From an uncultured Lachnospiraceae bacterium (GTDB lineage: Bacteria > Bacillota > Clostridia > Lachnospirales > Lachnospiraceae): DNA of 40,318 nucleotides. The DNA lies in NCBI GenBank assembly GCA_947172705.1, contig CAMWCA010000031.1, forward strand, positions 1-40,318, written 5' to 3'. The translations under genes were made by a program, and so were the position numbers. The notes beneath the pieces are model-generated. The model ran no database searches, was not told the origin of the DNA, and was given only the letters and a program-made list of their open reading frames with translations. Positions 32,914 through 40,010 of the stretch are shown piece by piece. Every line of letters starts with the position of its first letter. Within the stretch, counting starts at the first letter, position 1.

Positions 32914-33044
32914 ACTGGGGCAGGGAGGACAACAGCATAAAAAGCGTTGTTCCTGCCGGTCTGCGGTAAGAATAAAATGCCTGTCGGGGGACGGGTGTTT
33001 TATTGTTGGCGCAGAAAGAGAGAAAGGAATGGAGAGGTGGAAAG

Positions 33045-33194
33045 ATGGGTTTTGTAACGGGGTTATTGGGGAGGTATGTGATGTTTACGGTGGCGGTTTT
33101 TGTGGTTGGCGGGGTTATGGGGTGGTTTTTTGATGGGGAAGAAAGTATTATAGTAGACGGATATAAAAATATTCTAGTAAAAACAAGTGGTTAG
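33045..33194 (+). CDS. Possible small membrane protein
   Basis: This 49-aa frame follows GAGAGGTGGAAAG. It has one membrane segment (about 10-28) in a Val/Gly-rich run and a polar C-terminus. I know no family. The stretch from 32914 to 33044 upstream shows no gene that I can support, and the whole 32.9-33.2 kb region may be decayed element DNA. Confidence 0.35.
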   Translation: MGFVTGLLGRYVMFTVAVFVVGGVMGWFFDGEESIIVDGYKNILVKTSG

Positions 33195-33226
33195 GTTGAA
33201 TTTATCCTAACGAATAGTATATAATA
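33191..33226 (+). promoter_or_regulatory. Promoter and candidate operator of the Phd-Doc module
   Basis: TTGAAT (33197-33202), 18 nt and TATAAT (33221-33226) form a promoter 28 nt before phd. An inverted repeat GTTAGG (33191-33196) ... CCTAAC (33207-33212) brackets the -35 box. Phd-type antitoxins repress their own operons through palindromes at the promoter, so this is a likely operator (inference). Confidence 0.6.
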
Positions 33227-33254
33227 TAAATAAAAAAGAAAGGGAATGTAATTT

Positions 33255-33497
33255 ATGAATGTTAATTTAAAAAATCTGGTATCTATATCAGAGGCAAATC
33301 AGAATTTTTCAAAAGTTGCAAGAATGGTTGATGAAAACGGTGCAGCTGTAATATTAAAGAATAATGCTCCGCGGTATGTGTTGATTGATTATGGCAAACT
33401 GCAGGTAGATGTGGAAGCGGATAATGAAACACTGGAGGATGTGGCAACCCGATTATTACAGAAGCATAGGAAAGCATTTGAGGAACTGGCAAAATGA
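33255..33497 (+). CDS. Antitoxin, Phd/YefM family
   Basis: This 80-aa protein has a DNA-binding N-terminus of the Phd/YefM fold (SISEANQNFSKVARMVDENGAAVILKNNAPRYVLIDYGKL, about 9-50) and a helical C-terminus that would bind and mask the toxin. It normally neutralises Doc and represses the operon. It overlaps the toxin gene by 4 nt (ATGA), giving tight coupling with the antitoxin first, as usual. AAGGGAA precedes the ATG. Confidence 0.9.
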   Translation: MNVNLKNLVSISEANQNFSKVARMVDENGAAVILKNNAPRYVLIDYGKLQVDVEADNETLEDVATRLLQKHRKAFEELAK

Positions 33498-33871
33498 TTT
33501 TATTAAGCAAAGAACAGATAAAGCATCTTCATAGCAAGCTGATACAGGAAACTGGCGGCATTGATGGAATAAGGGATGAAGGTTTATTGGATTCTGCGCT
33601 ATCTGTACCCTTTCAATCCTTTGGTGGGGAGGAATTGTACCCAACCATTCCACGAAAGGCTGCTAGATTATGTTATGGATTAATTAAAAATCACATTTTT
33701 CTCGATGGCAATAAGAGAATTGGGGTTTATGCAATGCTGGTATTTTTAGAACTGAATGGAATGGAGATAGAATGCAATGATGAAGAATTGGTTACTTTAG
33801 GACTGGAAATTGCTGCAGGCCAATATAAGGATGAGGATATTGTGCTTTGGATCGTAGAACATGACAAATGA
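33494..33871 (+). CDS. Doc-like toxin (Fic family, death-on-curing)
   Basis: This 125-aa protein has the Doc signature HIFLDGNKRIG (about 68-78), the Fic motif Hx[F/L]xDGNKR. Doc toxins transfer phosphate from ATP to elongation factor Tu, which stops translation. The N-terminal LSKEQIKHLHSKLIQETGG and GIRDEGLLDSALSVP fit the family, as does the length. Together with the antitoxin at 33255 it forms a complete type II toxin-antitoxin module. Confidence 0.92.
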   Translation: MILLSKEQIKHLHSKLIQETGGIDGIRDEGLLDSALSVPFQSFGGEELYPTIPRKAARLCYGLIKNHIFLDGNKRIGVYAMLVFLELNGMEIECNDEELVTLGLEIAAGQYKDEDIVLWIVEHDK

Positions 33872-33915
33872 TATACATGGTATGTTAATGTTTGTCGTGA
33901 GTTTGGGAGAAATAT

Positions 33916-35124
33916 ATGGGTTATATGGACGAACTGTGGCCGATTGAAGGCCAAAGTTTTTATGATATAAATGATACTGACTTTCAGGTGCATATTAAGT
34001 GGAGTAAAAATATAAAGAAAGATTACCAAAAGCTTTCTGAAGAGTTTTTTGAATGCGGCTACAAAATATGTGAAAAAATAGTGGATTGCGGGCACGATAA
34101 TATAAAGTCGGATATGTGGTTTTTTCCAAGCATGTATCTGTTTAGACAAGGTATGGAGTTAGGCATAAAGGCACTTATATGCGGTGCAATTACTAATAAA
34201 GGGAAGATACAGCAGGTATTTCTTTCATGTAAGCATGATTTGTATAAGTTGTTTGAGGCTTATGAGGCGGAAATATTTAAGGAAATTACAGAGGAAGAAT
34301 ACAATTGGCTTAAAAAATATCTGTACTCATTAGAACTGATAGATGCGAAATCTGATCTTTTCAGATTCCCATTAGAAGATGAGTTTTTATCGACTTATAG
34401 AAATGAGTTTTTAAATATTGTTGATATGGCTAACAGTATGCTTCAGGCATATGAATTAATACAAAAATGCTTGAAAATCCCGGAAGGTGATAAAATAAAC
34501 CATTTTGATCGATTGCGTTCAACGGAGTTTTTACAATTTGCTAATCATGGAATTGGAAATTGCTATTTATGGGAGTCTATTACTGGTGATGGATTCCATA
34601 AGCTGGTTTTAGGATATGGTCAGACAGCAGAATTTCTTTTTATCGAATGTACTGAAATATCAAAAGATGAAAAGATTTTCCCCATACTTTTTCTGCTGAG
34701 AAACCTTATAGAATTGGGATTGAAGAGAATGTTTTACAAAACCATAGAGCATGGGGTTCCAAAGAATATTTTTATGAGTAAGAGGCGGAGCCATTTATTA
34801 TATAAAGAGTTATGGAAGAATGCCCGTCCAATGATTGAATATTATGCCAATGCACAGGGACAGAGTATACAAATAATAGATATTGTTGAAAAACAAATTC
34901 AGGAATTGAGCAGTATCGATAAAAATGGTGATATTTTTAGATATCCTACTTCATATAGTTTGGAATATCGCTTTGATAATATTTTTTTAGATTTGAAGAA
35001 TGTCTATGAGTTTATGCAGGCAATATTTAACTTTTGTGATGGATGTGATTGTGAATTTGAGGCTGTTGCAGATTGGGAAGCTGATATGAGAAATGAAATG
35101 GCACAATATAATGATTGGTATTGA
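33916..35124 (+). CDS. Protein with a duplicated HEPN-like motif set, function unknown
   Basis: This 402-aa protein is built from two similar halves. Half 1 has FRQGMELGIKALI (76-88), KHDLYKLFEAYE (106-117) and DLFRFP (147-152). Half 2 has LRNLIELGLKRMF (261-273), RSHLLYKELW (291-300) and DIFRYP (339-344). Each half shows the order R..[ML]ELG[IL]K.. / H.L..L / D.FR[FY]P, seen in helical proteins that I associate with the HEPN superfamily, many of them RNases of toxin and abortive-infection systems. The family call is an inference and the catalytic RxxxxH of classical HEPN RNases is not evident. GGGAG lies before the ATG, 44 nt after doc, so it could be read from the phd promoter. Confidence 0.55.
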   Translation: MGYMDELWPIEGQSFYDINDTDFQVHIKWSKNIKKDYQKLSEEFFECGYKICEKIVDCGHDNIKSDMWFFPSMYLFRQGMELGIKALICGAITNKGKIQQVFLSCKHDLYKLFEAYEAEIFKEITEEEYNWLKKYLYSLELIDAKSDLFRFPLEDEFLSTYRNEFLNIVDMANSMLQAYELIQKCLKIPEGDKINHFDRLRSTEFLQFANHGIGNCYLWESITGDGFHKLVLGYGQTAEFLFIECTEISKDEKIFPILFLLRNLIELGLKRMFYKTIEHGVPKNIFMSKRRSHLLYKELWKNARPMIEYYANAQGQSIQIIDIVEKQIQELSSIDKNGDIFRYPTSYSLEYRFDNIFLDLKNVYEFMQAIFNFCDGCDCEFEAVADWEADMRNEMAQYNDWY

Positions 35125-35181
35125 GTGGATCATTCCTGTTCAATATATTTACGAATAATATAGTGGAATTGCAAAAAAATA

Positions 35182-35190
35182 TGTTATAAT
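35182..35190 (+). promoter_or_regulatory. Extended -10 promoter of the GNAT gene
   Basis: TGTTATAAT (TG plus one base, then TATAAT at 35185-35190) lies 18 nt before the ATG. No good -35 is seen. The leader would be very short and start at the ribosome site. Confidence 0.5.
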
Positions 35191-35208
35191 AGAAGTGAGG
35201 AAATGCTT

Positions 35209-35733
35209 ATGGAAATTGATATAATAATTGATACTTTAACAAATTGTCTGGTTCGTACAGAGACAGGAAAAGAATGTGATACAGAATATCGTCTTGTTGC
35301 CAGAACAATTACAAAACAGGATGCGCTAGAGCTAAAGGCTCGTGGATGGAAGTTTGATTGGAGCCTTCCACATCAGAATGGCTATGAAGTATATGAGTTG
35401 CTCTTGGAAAACGATGATGAAGTACAGGGAATGATAGCACTTAAGCATATTCGAGATCAATATTATACTCATGTAGATATTGTAGAAGCAGCACCTTTTA
35501 ATGTTGGACACACTGGAATGTACAAAGGTGTAGGGGCTCATTTGTTTGCGATTGCGTGTAAACTTAGTTGGGATGCAGGAAATGAAGGATATGTGCAGTT
35601 TACTGCAAAAACTGATTTGGTAGAACATTATATAAAAATGTTGAATGCAAAATGTATCGACTGGCATACTTTATATATAGACACATATGGGGCTATTGCA
35701 TTAATAAAGAAATATTTTAAGGAAGGTGAATGA
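35209..35733 (+). CDS. GNAT-like N-acetyltransferase domain protein
   Basis: This 174-aa protein has the core pattern of GNAT acetyltransferases. The acetyl-CoA-binding loop is likely YKGVGAHLFAIACKLSWDAGNEGYVQFTAK (about 106-135; the G-V-G-A replaces the usual Q/RxxGxG/A), followed by LVEHYIKMLNAK, where the family usually has the Y-x-k-x-G-F end. The substrate cannot be told. A start at 35209 has GAGG at 8 nt; the upstream ATG at 35203 is too close. The next gene begins just after the stop. GNAT toxins that modify tRNA or proteins form toxin-antitoxin pairs, but usually with the antitoxin first. Confidence 0.6.
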   Translation: MEIDIIIDTLTNCLVRTETGKECDTEYRLVARTITKQDALELKARGWKFDWSLPHQNGYEVYELLLENDDEVQGMIALKHIRDQYYTHVDIVEAAPFNVGHTGMYKGVGAHLFAIACKLSWDAGNEGYVQFTAKTDLVEHYIKMLNAKCIDWHTLYIDTYGAIALIKKYFKEGE

Positions 35734-35734
35734 T

Positions 35735-35932
35735 ATGATTGTAGCTGAAAGAAAAGAGAAAACAGTTATAGATAAGTTTGACCGGTTCGGTGAAGCCATG
35801 ACGGACGGGAGATTAACAGCACCTTCTGACGGTAAGGTATATCGTTTGCGGGAAGCAATATTATTATCCAAGCAGTTGGGAAGACCATTATCTCAAGATG
35901 AGATGAAAAAGTTTGAAGTATTAAGCAAGTAA
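35735..35932 (+). CDS. Small partner protein of the GNAT gene
   Basis: This 65-aa protein has no motif I can name. It starts one base after the GNAT stop, and its ribosome site GGAAGGTGA lies over the end of that gene. The sequence is charged and mostly helical by eye (VIDKFDRFGEAM, LREAILLSKQLGRPLS, DEMKKFEVLSK). A ribbon-helix-helix is not evident. The tight coupling and size suggest an antitoxin or regulatory partner, which is only an inference. Confidence 0.55.
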   Translation: MIVAERKEKTVIDKFDRFGEAMTDGRLTAPSDGKVYRLREAILLSKQLGRPLSQDEMKKFEVLSK

Positions 35933-35937
35933 TATAC

Positions 35938-35982
35938 AAATACCTCCTGTTATACAAAATATTAAGGAGGTATTTTGCATTT
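35938..35982 (+). terminator. Terminator after the GNAT pair
   Basis: AAATACCTCC (35938-35947) pairs perfectly with GGAGGTATTT (35966-35975), followed by TGCATTTT. It separates the GNAT pair from the ABC-3C operon. Confidence 0.7.
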
Positions 35983-36055
35983 TAATTAACTGATTTTAAG
36001 AAGATAACATTCTATCAAAGTTCTTAAGGGAAATGTCATATATAACTTGAGATAT

Positions 36056-36084
36056 TTGTCGTAAATAATATAATATGGTATAAT
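36056..36084 (+). promoter_or_regulatory. Promoter of the ABC-3C-like operon
   Basis: TTGTCG (36056-36061), 17 nt and TATAAT (36079-36084) lie 28 nt before the first gene. All four genes below overlap or abut and should form one transcript. Confidence 0.7.
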
Positions 36085-36111
36085 CTACATATTTAGAAAA
36101 TAGGTGATATT

Positions 36112-36309
36112 GTGAAAATGGTTGATAAGGAGAAATATTGCCTTAATAATAGGATAAAAGTTTTGTGGACGGATAAAATATTTGGTTTGGCAAAAGTGCT
36201 TTTTATTGAGGAAGGGATAGAAAGAGTTATAGGTATTGGGTTGATTACCGACAAACCATATGAGCAAAGTACGTTGAGTCTGAGTGTATTGGCAGGGGGA
36301 ATAAAATGA
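36112..36309 (+). CDS. Small first gene of the ABC-3C-like operon, function unknown
   Basis: This 65-aa protein is mostly strand-forming by eye (RIKVLWTDKIFGLAKVLFIEEGIERVIGIGLIT). It has no signal peptide or membrane segment. I recognise no family. It starts at GTG 36112 behind AGGTGAT (the ATG two codons later is possible) and overlaps the effector gene by 4 nt (ATGA), so it is translated as part of the operon and is unlikely to be noise. ABC-3C systems are described as three genes, so this is either an optional accessory or a regulator. Confidence 0.6.
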   Translation: MKMVDKEKYCLNNRIKVLWTDKIFGLAKVLFIEEGIERVIGIGLITDKPYEQSTLSLSVLAGGIK

Positions 36310-37250
36310 ATCTGAGTTTCTTTGGAGATAATATGGATGGCGAAAAATGGGAGGAATTGTGTGATAGTTGTTATCGAGTTCGCTATCAAGAAGATGGATA
36401 TCAGAAAGTTCCTGCGACAGCCAATGGAGATGCTGGTATTGAGGGTTTTACAAATAATTTGGTTTACCAGTGTTATTATCCAGAAGGAGAATATTCTGAC
36501 CAACAGTGGTATGCAAAGTTGAGAGATAAACTCACTAAGGATATTGGTAAATTTGTAAACGAAGAATATGCTGGTAAATTGAAAAGTTTGGGGGTTAAAA
36601 ATATCAGCGAATGGCATTTAGTAGTGCCTTCATATAGAGATAAAAGGATTATTGAGCATGCCAATGCAAAAGCAGAAATGGTTTTGGAAAAGAAGAAAAA
36701 GAATCCAGAACTATATTCTTATATAAGGGATGATTTTGTAATAAGAATCAAAGTCGCAGATGATTTCAAAATGGAAATGACTCGACTTGTTAGAAATTCT
36801 TGTTTGGATATTAAATTAAATTCTGCAATTAAAGATGCAGAGGTCGATTTAAGTAAGTGTGAATCTGTTAAAGTGGAGAATATTAAGAGAAAAGTGAAAG
36901 CAGTAATGGGAAATATAGATGAATCAGATAAGCACTACATAGAATTAGTAAATACATATATTGAATTTTATATGCGAGGGATTGAATTGATGAAAATTTT
37001 CAGTAGAGATTTCCCAGAAGTCTATGGGGATATCAATGAGTTGTTGCTTGCATATAAAAAGAAGGTATATTCAAAAACAATGTTTAATCCTGATAAAAGC
37101 ATGAATGCTACGATATTCAATGAAATATTGGAAGAATTTGGTGGACGTTTGGAAAAGGAGTTTAAATATTTATCTTTTGCATCCGTTACAGAATTACAGC
37201 ATGATATGATAGCTGGGTGGCTTGCTGATTGTTCGATGGAATTTAGGTGA
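36306..37250 (+). CDS. ABC-3C-type effector with a PD-(D/E)XK-like nuclease N-terminus
   Basis: This 314-aa protein has a small N-terminal domain with a restriction-endonuclease-like pattern: helix GEKWEELCDSCYR (Glu16/Glu17), then GDAGIEG (Asp42, Glu46) and YQCYYP (54-59). In Mrr-like nucleases this is GDGGIDG ... QCK, so the catalytic Lys is Tyr57 here. A Lys-rich helix, YAKLRDKLTKDIGKF, follows and could carry a displaced Lys. From about 165 to 314 lies a helical C-terminal domain that would join the complex. The order effector - middle - ABC ATPase matches ABC-3C conflict systems. A sensor/nuclease role is inferred. Confidence 0.65.
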   Translation: MNLSFFGDNMDGEKWEELCDSCYRVRYQEDGYQKVPATANGDAGIEGFTNNLVYQCYYPEGEYSDQQWYAKLRDKLTKDIGKFVNEEYAGKLKSLGVKNISEWHLVVPSYRDKRIIEHANAKAEMVLEKKKKNPELYSYIRDDFVIRIKVADDFKMEMTRLVRNSCLDIKLNSAIKDAEVDLSKCESVKVENIKRKVKAVMGNIDESDKHYIELVNTYIEFYMRGIELMKIFSRDFPEVYGDINELLLAYKKKVYSKTMFNPDKSMNATIFNEILEEFGGRLEKEFKYLSFASVTELQHDMIAGWLADCSMEFR

Positions 37251-37255
37251 TTGAT

Positions 37256-37771
37256 ATGAATGAAAATTTTCTTATAACGGATTTGGTAGTATTTGATGCA
37301 AAACCGGATGCAGTACCATATAGGTATAGAATAAGTTATAAAATTGGTCAAATATGTTTGATATTAAATATCTGTGGTGGCTCGAGTTGTTCATTTCTTA
37401 AAATACAAATGATATCAAATGCATTAAATGATAAGAAAAGTGAGAAAGAATTATTGGGATTTTGTGACGATAATAGTCTACTATTTATTTCAGCAATCCG
37501 ATTTGATCCTGCTGTTAATCGGGTTTTAGGATATGCATTAGCCGATGGATTAATAAAACAGCTAGTGAAGGGAACGTATAAACTTACGGAAAAAGGCAAG
37601 AAATTTGTAAAGAAGATAAAATTAGATAAAGAATTGATGACAAACGAGATAGAGTTTCTAGAAAGAATCGGGAACAGATTATCAGAAGAAAAAATATCTG
37701 AACTGATGGACAGATGGAGGTATATGGATGCTGGAAATCCAAAGATTGAAAGTAACTATCATAACAGATAA
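37256..37771 (+). CDS. ABC-3C middle component (winged-helix-like)
   Basis: This 171-aa protein lies between the effector and the ABC gene. A central region reads as a winged helix: RYRISYKIGQICLILNICG, SFLKIQMISNALN, then ALADGLIKQLVKGTYKLTEKGKKFV (about 93-118), where the last part is a typical wing. In ABC-3C systems the middle component is an adaptor joining effector and ATPase. The start at 37256 uses AGGTGAT; the end overlaps the ABC gene by 44 nt, which implies strong coupling. The family call comes from position, size and wing motif. Confidence 0.6.
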   Translation: MNENFLITDLVVFDAKPDAVPYRYRISYKIGQICLILNICGGSSCSFLKIQMISNALNDKKSEKELLGFCDDNSLLFISAIRFDPAVNRVLGYALADGLIKQLVKGTYKLTEKGKKFVKKIKLDKELMTNEIEFLERIGNRLSEEKISELMDRWRYMDAGNPKIESNYHNR

Positions 37772-39764
37772 TGGTACATATGGACTTGATGAAAATTTTA
37801 CCAGAGGCTTAAATTTTATTGCAAGTACTGACAATACTTGTGGAAAAAGCTCTATTTTAGAAGCTATATACTATTGTCTCGGATTTGAAGAAATTATAGG
37901 TGGTCAAACTGAGAAAGTACTGACACCTGTATATAAAAGTAACATTAAGGATGAAGAAGAGGAATATGCAGTTTTACAATCCAGTATGTTATTGCAAATT
38001 TCTAATGGCCATGATGTTATCACAATAATGCGAAGTGCTAAAATGGAAAATAGAAAAAGTAAGTTGATTACAGTATTTTATAGTCCAATTGATAATATCT
38101 ATGATAAAGATACGGATAAGGATGATATGTATGTTCATTCGCCTAATGCTGCGCAACATGAGAAAGGATTTCATGCTTTTCTAGAAAAATTTGTGGGAAT
38201 GACATTACCTGTTGTTGCGACAACTGATTCAACAGACAGAAAACTGTATTTGCAGCTTATTTTTTCTGGAATGTTTATAGAACAGAAAAGAGGATGGGCT
38301 GATTTCTTTTCAGCAATGCCATATCTTGGAATAAAAGATTCGAAAAAGAGAATAATAGAATATCTTATTGGTTTGGAGACACTCTCCAATGAAAAGAAAA
38401 GGAATGAGTTGGGATTTGAAGAGAGAGCAATCCGGCAGGATTGGGGAAGTGTAATTAGAGAAATTAATGCAATATGTTTTCGAGAAAATTGTCAGGTGCA
38501 AGGAATACCAACAGAACCACAAGTGATTGAAGTGGGAATTAGTACTATAACTAATATTGTTAAAAATACTGAAGGCGGAATAGTACTTGAAGAATACATG
38601 GCAAGTTTACGGGAAGAATATGACAATTTATTTTCCACAGAACCAAAAGTAGCTGATAATTATGAGCAAATTGAAGAAGAGCTAAGGCTGACGGAGGAAG
38701 CAATAGATAACTTAGAACAGCAGAGAAAAGAAGCATATCAAAAATTCATGGCAGAAAATTTAGCAATTAATAAATTAAATGCTAATCTGGAAACTATAAG
38801 AGTTGATATTAGCAATAATAAGGATGCAAAGAAGCTGCGAGATCTTGGAGCAGAAGTAGATAGTTTGGCATTAAAAGATATTTGTCCGGTATGTCATCAG
38901 AAAATACAAGACGCATTATTTCCAGAGCAGGATGCATATACATTTATGTCTATAGAAGAAAACATTAGACATTTAAATGCACAGGGGCAAGTGTTTGAGT
39001 ATGCGTTAAAAAGCCATCAGGAAAATAAAAGAAAACTGGATGCCTTACTTACAGAACTTCAGGCTAAATTATCTACACTCAATAGATTAGCAAAAGCATT
39101 GAGAAATGATATATACGCAGTTGATGATGAATATGCGGAGAGCGTTGTATATAAAAAAATAGAGATATCCAAAGAGATAGAAGATTTGGAAAAACTGCAA
39201 AGTAACTTGCAAAAGCTATTTTCTACAATGGATGCATTGTCGGTTAGATGGAAAAAATATTTGGAAGACAAGGAAAAATTGCCAAAGAAAAAATTTTCGT
39301 CTGATGATGATACAAAAATAACAACGTTGAGAAATGTGTTTATTAAGAACCTTAGAAGATTTGGGTACAAAAGTTTAACAACAATGGAACAGATAGAAAT
39401 ATCAAAAGATACTTATTTACCTGTACGAGAAAATTTCGATATGAAATTTGATTCTTCAGCGAGTGATGGTATCCGAGCAATTTGGGCATTTACTTTGGCT
39501 TTAATGCAAACATCTATTATTCATAAAGGAAATCATCCTAATATTTTAATGTATGATGAGCCAGACCAACACAGTATTGTAATGAAAGATTTGAAGAGCT
39601 TTTTTGATACAATAATAGAGATTAATGTAGGACAGACAATCGTTGCTATTACAATTAAAGATAGTGATACCGAAGAAGCCATAGCAGCATTGAATCCAGA
39701 TTCTTATAATATTATTAGAATAGGGAAGAGGGCATTTGTCAAAATGTCAGAAAAAATGGAGTAG
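37728..39764 (+). CDS. SMC/Rad50-like ABC ATPase of an ABC-3C system
   Basis: This 678-aa ATPase has split nucleotide-binding halves around a long coiled coil. Walker A is ASTDNTCGKSS (32-42), with Thr in place of the usual leading Gly/Ala. EAIYYCLG follows. Coiled coil runs from about 300 to 520, with a CPVC hook motif at 386-389 that recalls the Rad50 zinc hook. The signature is near FDSSASDGIRAIW (about 574-586), and Walker B is ILMYDEPDQHS (606-616, Asp610-Glu611). Its mRNA start overlaps the middle gene. In related systems the ATPase is thought to sense foreign nucleic acid and license the effector. GGAGG lies 7 nt before the ATG. Confidence 0.8.
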   Translation: MLEIQRLKVTIITDNGTYGLDENFTRGLNFIASTDNTCGKSSILEAIYYCLGFEEIIGGQTEKVLTPVYKSNIKDEEEEYAVLQSSMLLQISNGHDVITIMRSAKMENRKSKLITVFYSPIDNIYDKDTDKDDMYVHSPNAAQHEKGFHAFLEKFVGMTLPVVATTDSTDRKLYLQLIFSGMFIEQKRGWADFFSAMPYLGIKDSKKRIIEYLIGLETLSNEKKRNELGFEERAIRQDWGSVIREINAICFRENCQVQGIPTEPQVIEVGISTITNIVKNTEGGIVLEEYMASLREEYDNLFSTEPKVADNYEQIEEELRLTEEAIDNLEQQRKEAYQKFMAENLAINKLNANLETIRVDISNNKDAKKLRDLGAEVDSLALKDICPVCHQKIQDALFPEQDAYTFMSIEENIRHLNAQGQVFEYALKSHQENKRKLDALLTELQAKLSTLNRLAKALRNDIYAVDDEYAESVVYKKIEISKEIEDLEKLQSNLQKLFSTMDALSVRWKKYLEDKEKLPKKKFSSDDDTKITTLRNVFIKNLRRFGYKSLTTMEQIEISKDTYLPVRENFDMKFDSSASDGIRAIWAFTLALMQTSIIHKGNHPNILMYDEPDQHSIVMKDLKSFFDTIIEINVGQTIVAITIKDSDTEEAIAALNPDSYNIIRIGKRAFVKMSEKME

Positions 39765-40010
39765 AATGAGCAAAGGAAAACCTCTAAGTCAAATAGGACT
39801 TGGGGGCTTTCTTCTGCCCATTTCATTTTCAGAAAACCTACCCGGAAACAGCAAACTATGGTAAAATTGCAGTTAGCGGCAAGCATCATAGCAAGGAGCA
39901 GACCACAAATCAAGCCGAAGCCAGTCAAGGGCTTGCCTATCAACACAATTTTTATCTTTTCTATAACAGGTGCATCAAGGTGCAGGCGCATCTTTATCGC
40001 ACACTCGTGG
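39765..40010. other. Gap between the ABC gene and the right repeat; no supported gene
   Basis: This stretch of about 250 nt shows no frame with a credible start and ribosome site. Open frames on both strands run into the right repeat and look accidental. It is probably the right end of the island or a decayed element. No hairpin with a T tail was seen directly after the ABC gene. Confidence 0.5.

Larger units (their letters stand above)
32451..40010 (+). mobile_element. Genomic island inserted at the 3' end of rumA, flanked by direct repeats
   Basis: The island is 7560 bp, measured from the first base of the left repeat to the first base of the right repeat. The repeats contain the rumA codons around AACGTGGAGGTAAT, and the 3' end of rumA is a known integration target of serine-recombinase elements in Firmicutes. 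Inside the left repeat there is a decayed recombinase C-terminus and then a set of conflict genes. No intact recombinase, relaxase or transfer gene is present, so it looks like a remnant or a cargo unit that depends on another element in trans. The base composition is visibly AT-richer from about 33.2 kb than in the flanking genes. Confidence 0.75.

Noticed and set aside
32906..33133. 75-aa frame starting just before the end of the recombinase remnant
   Set aside because: Composition is Gly/Cys/Trp-rich like a wrong frame, and the shorter frame at 33045 has a better start. Probably decayed element DNA.
32451..40010. Prophage or conjugative element
   Set aside because: No capsid, terminase, relaxase, type IV secretion or replication gene is present in the island.
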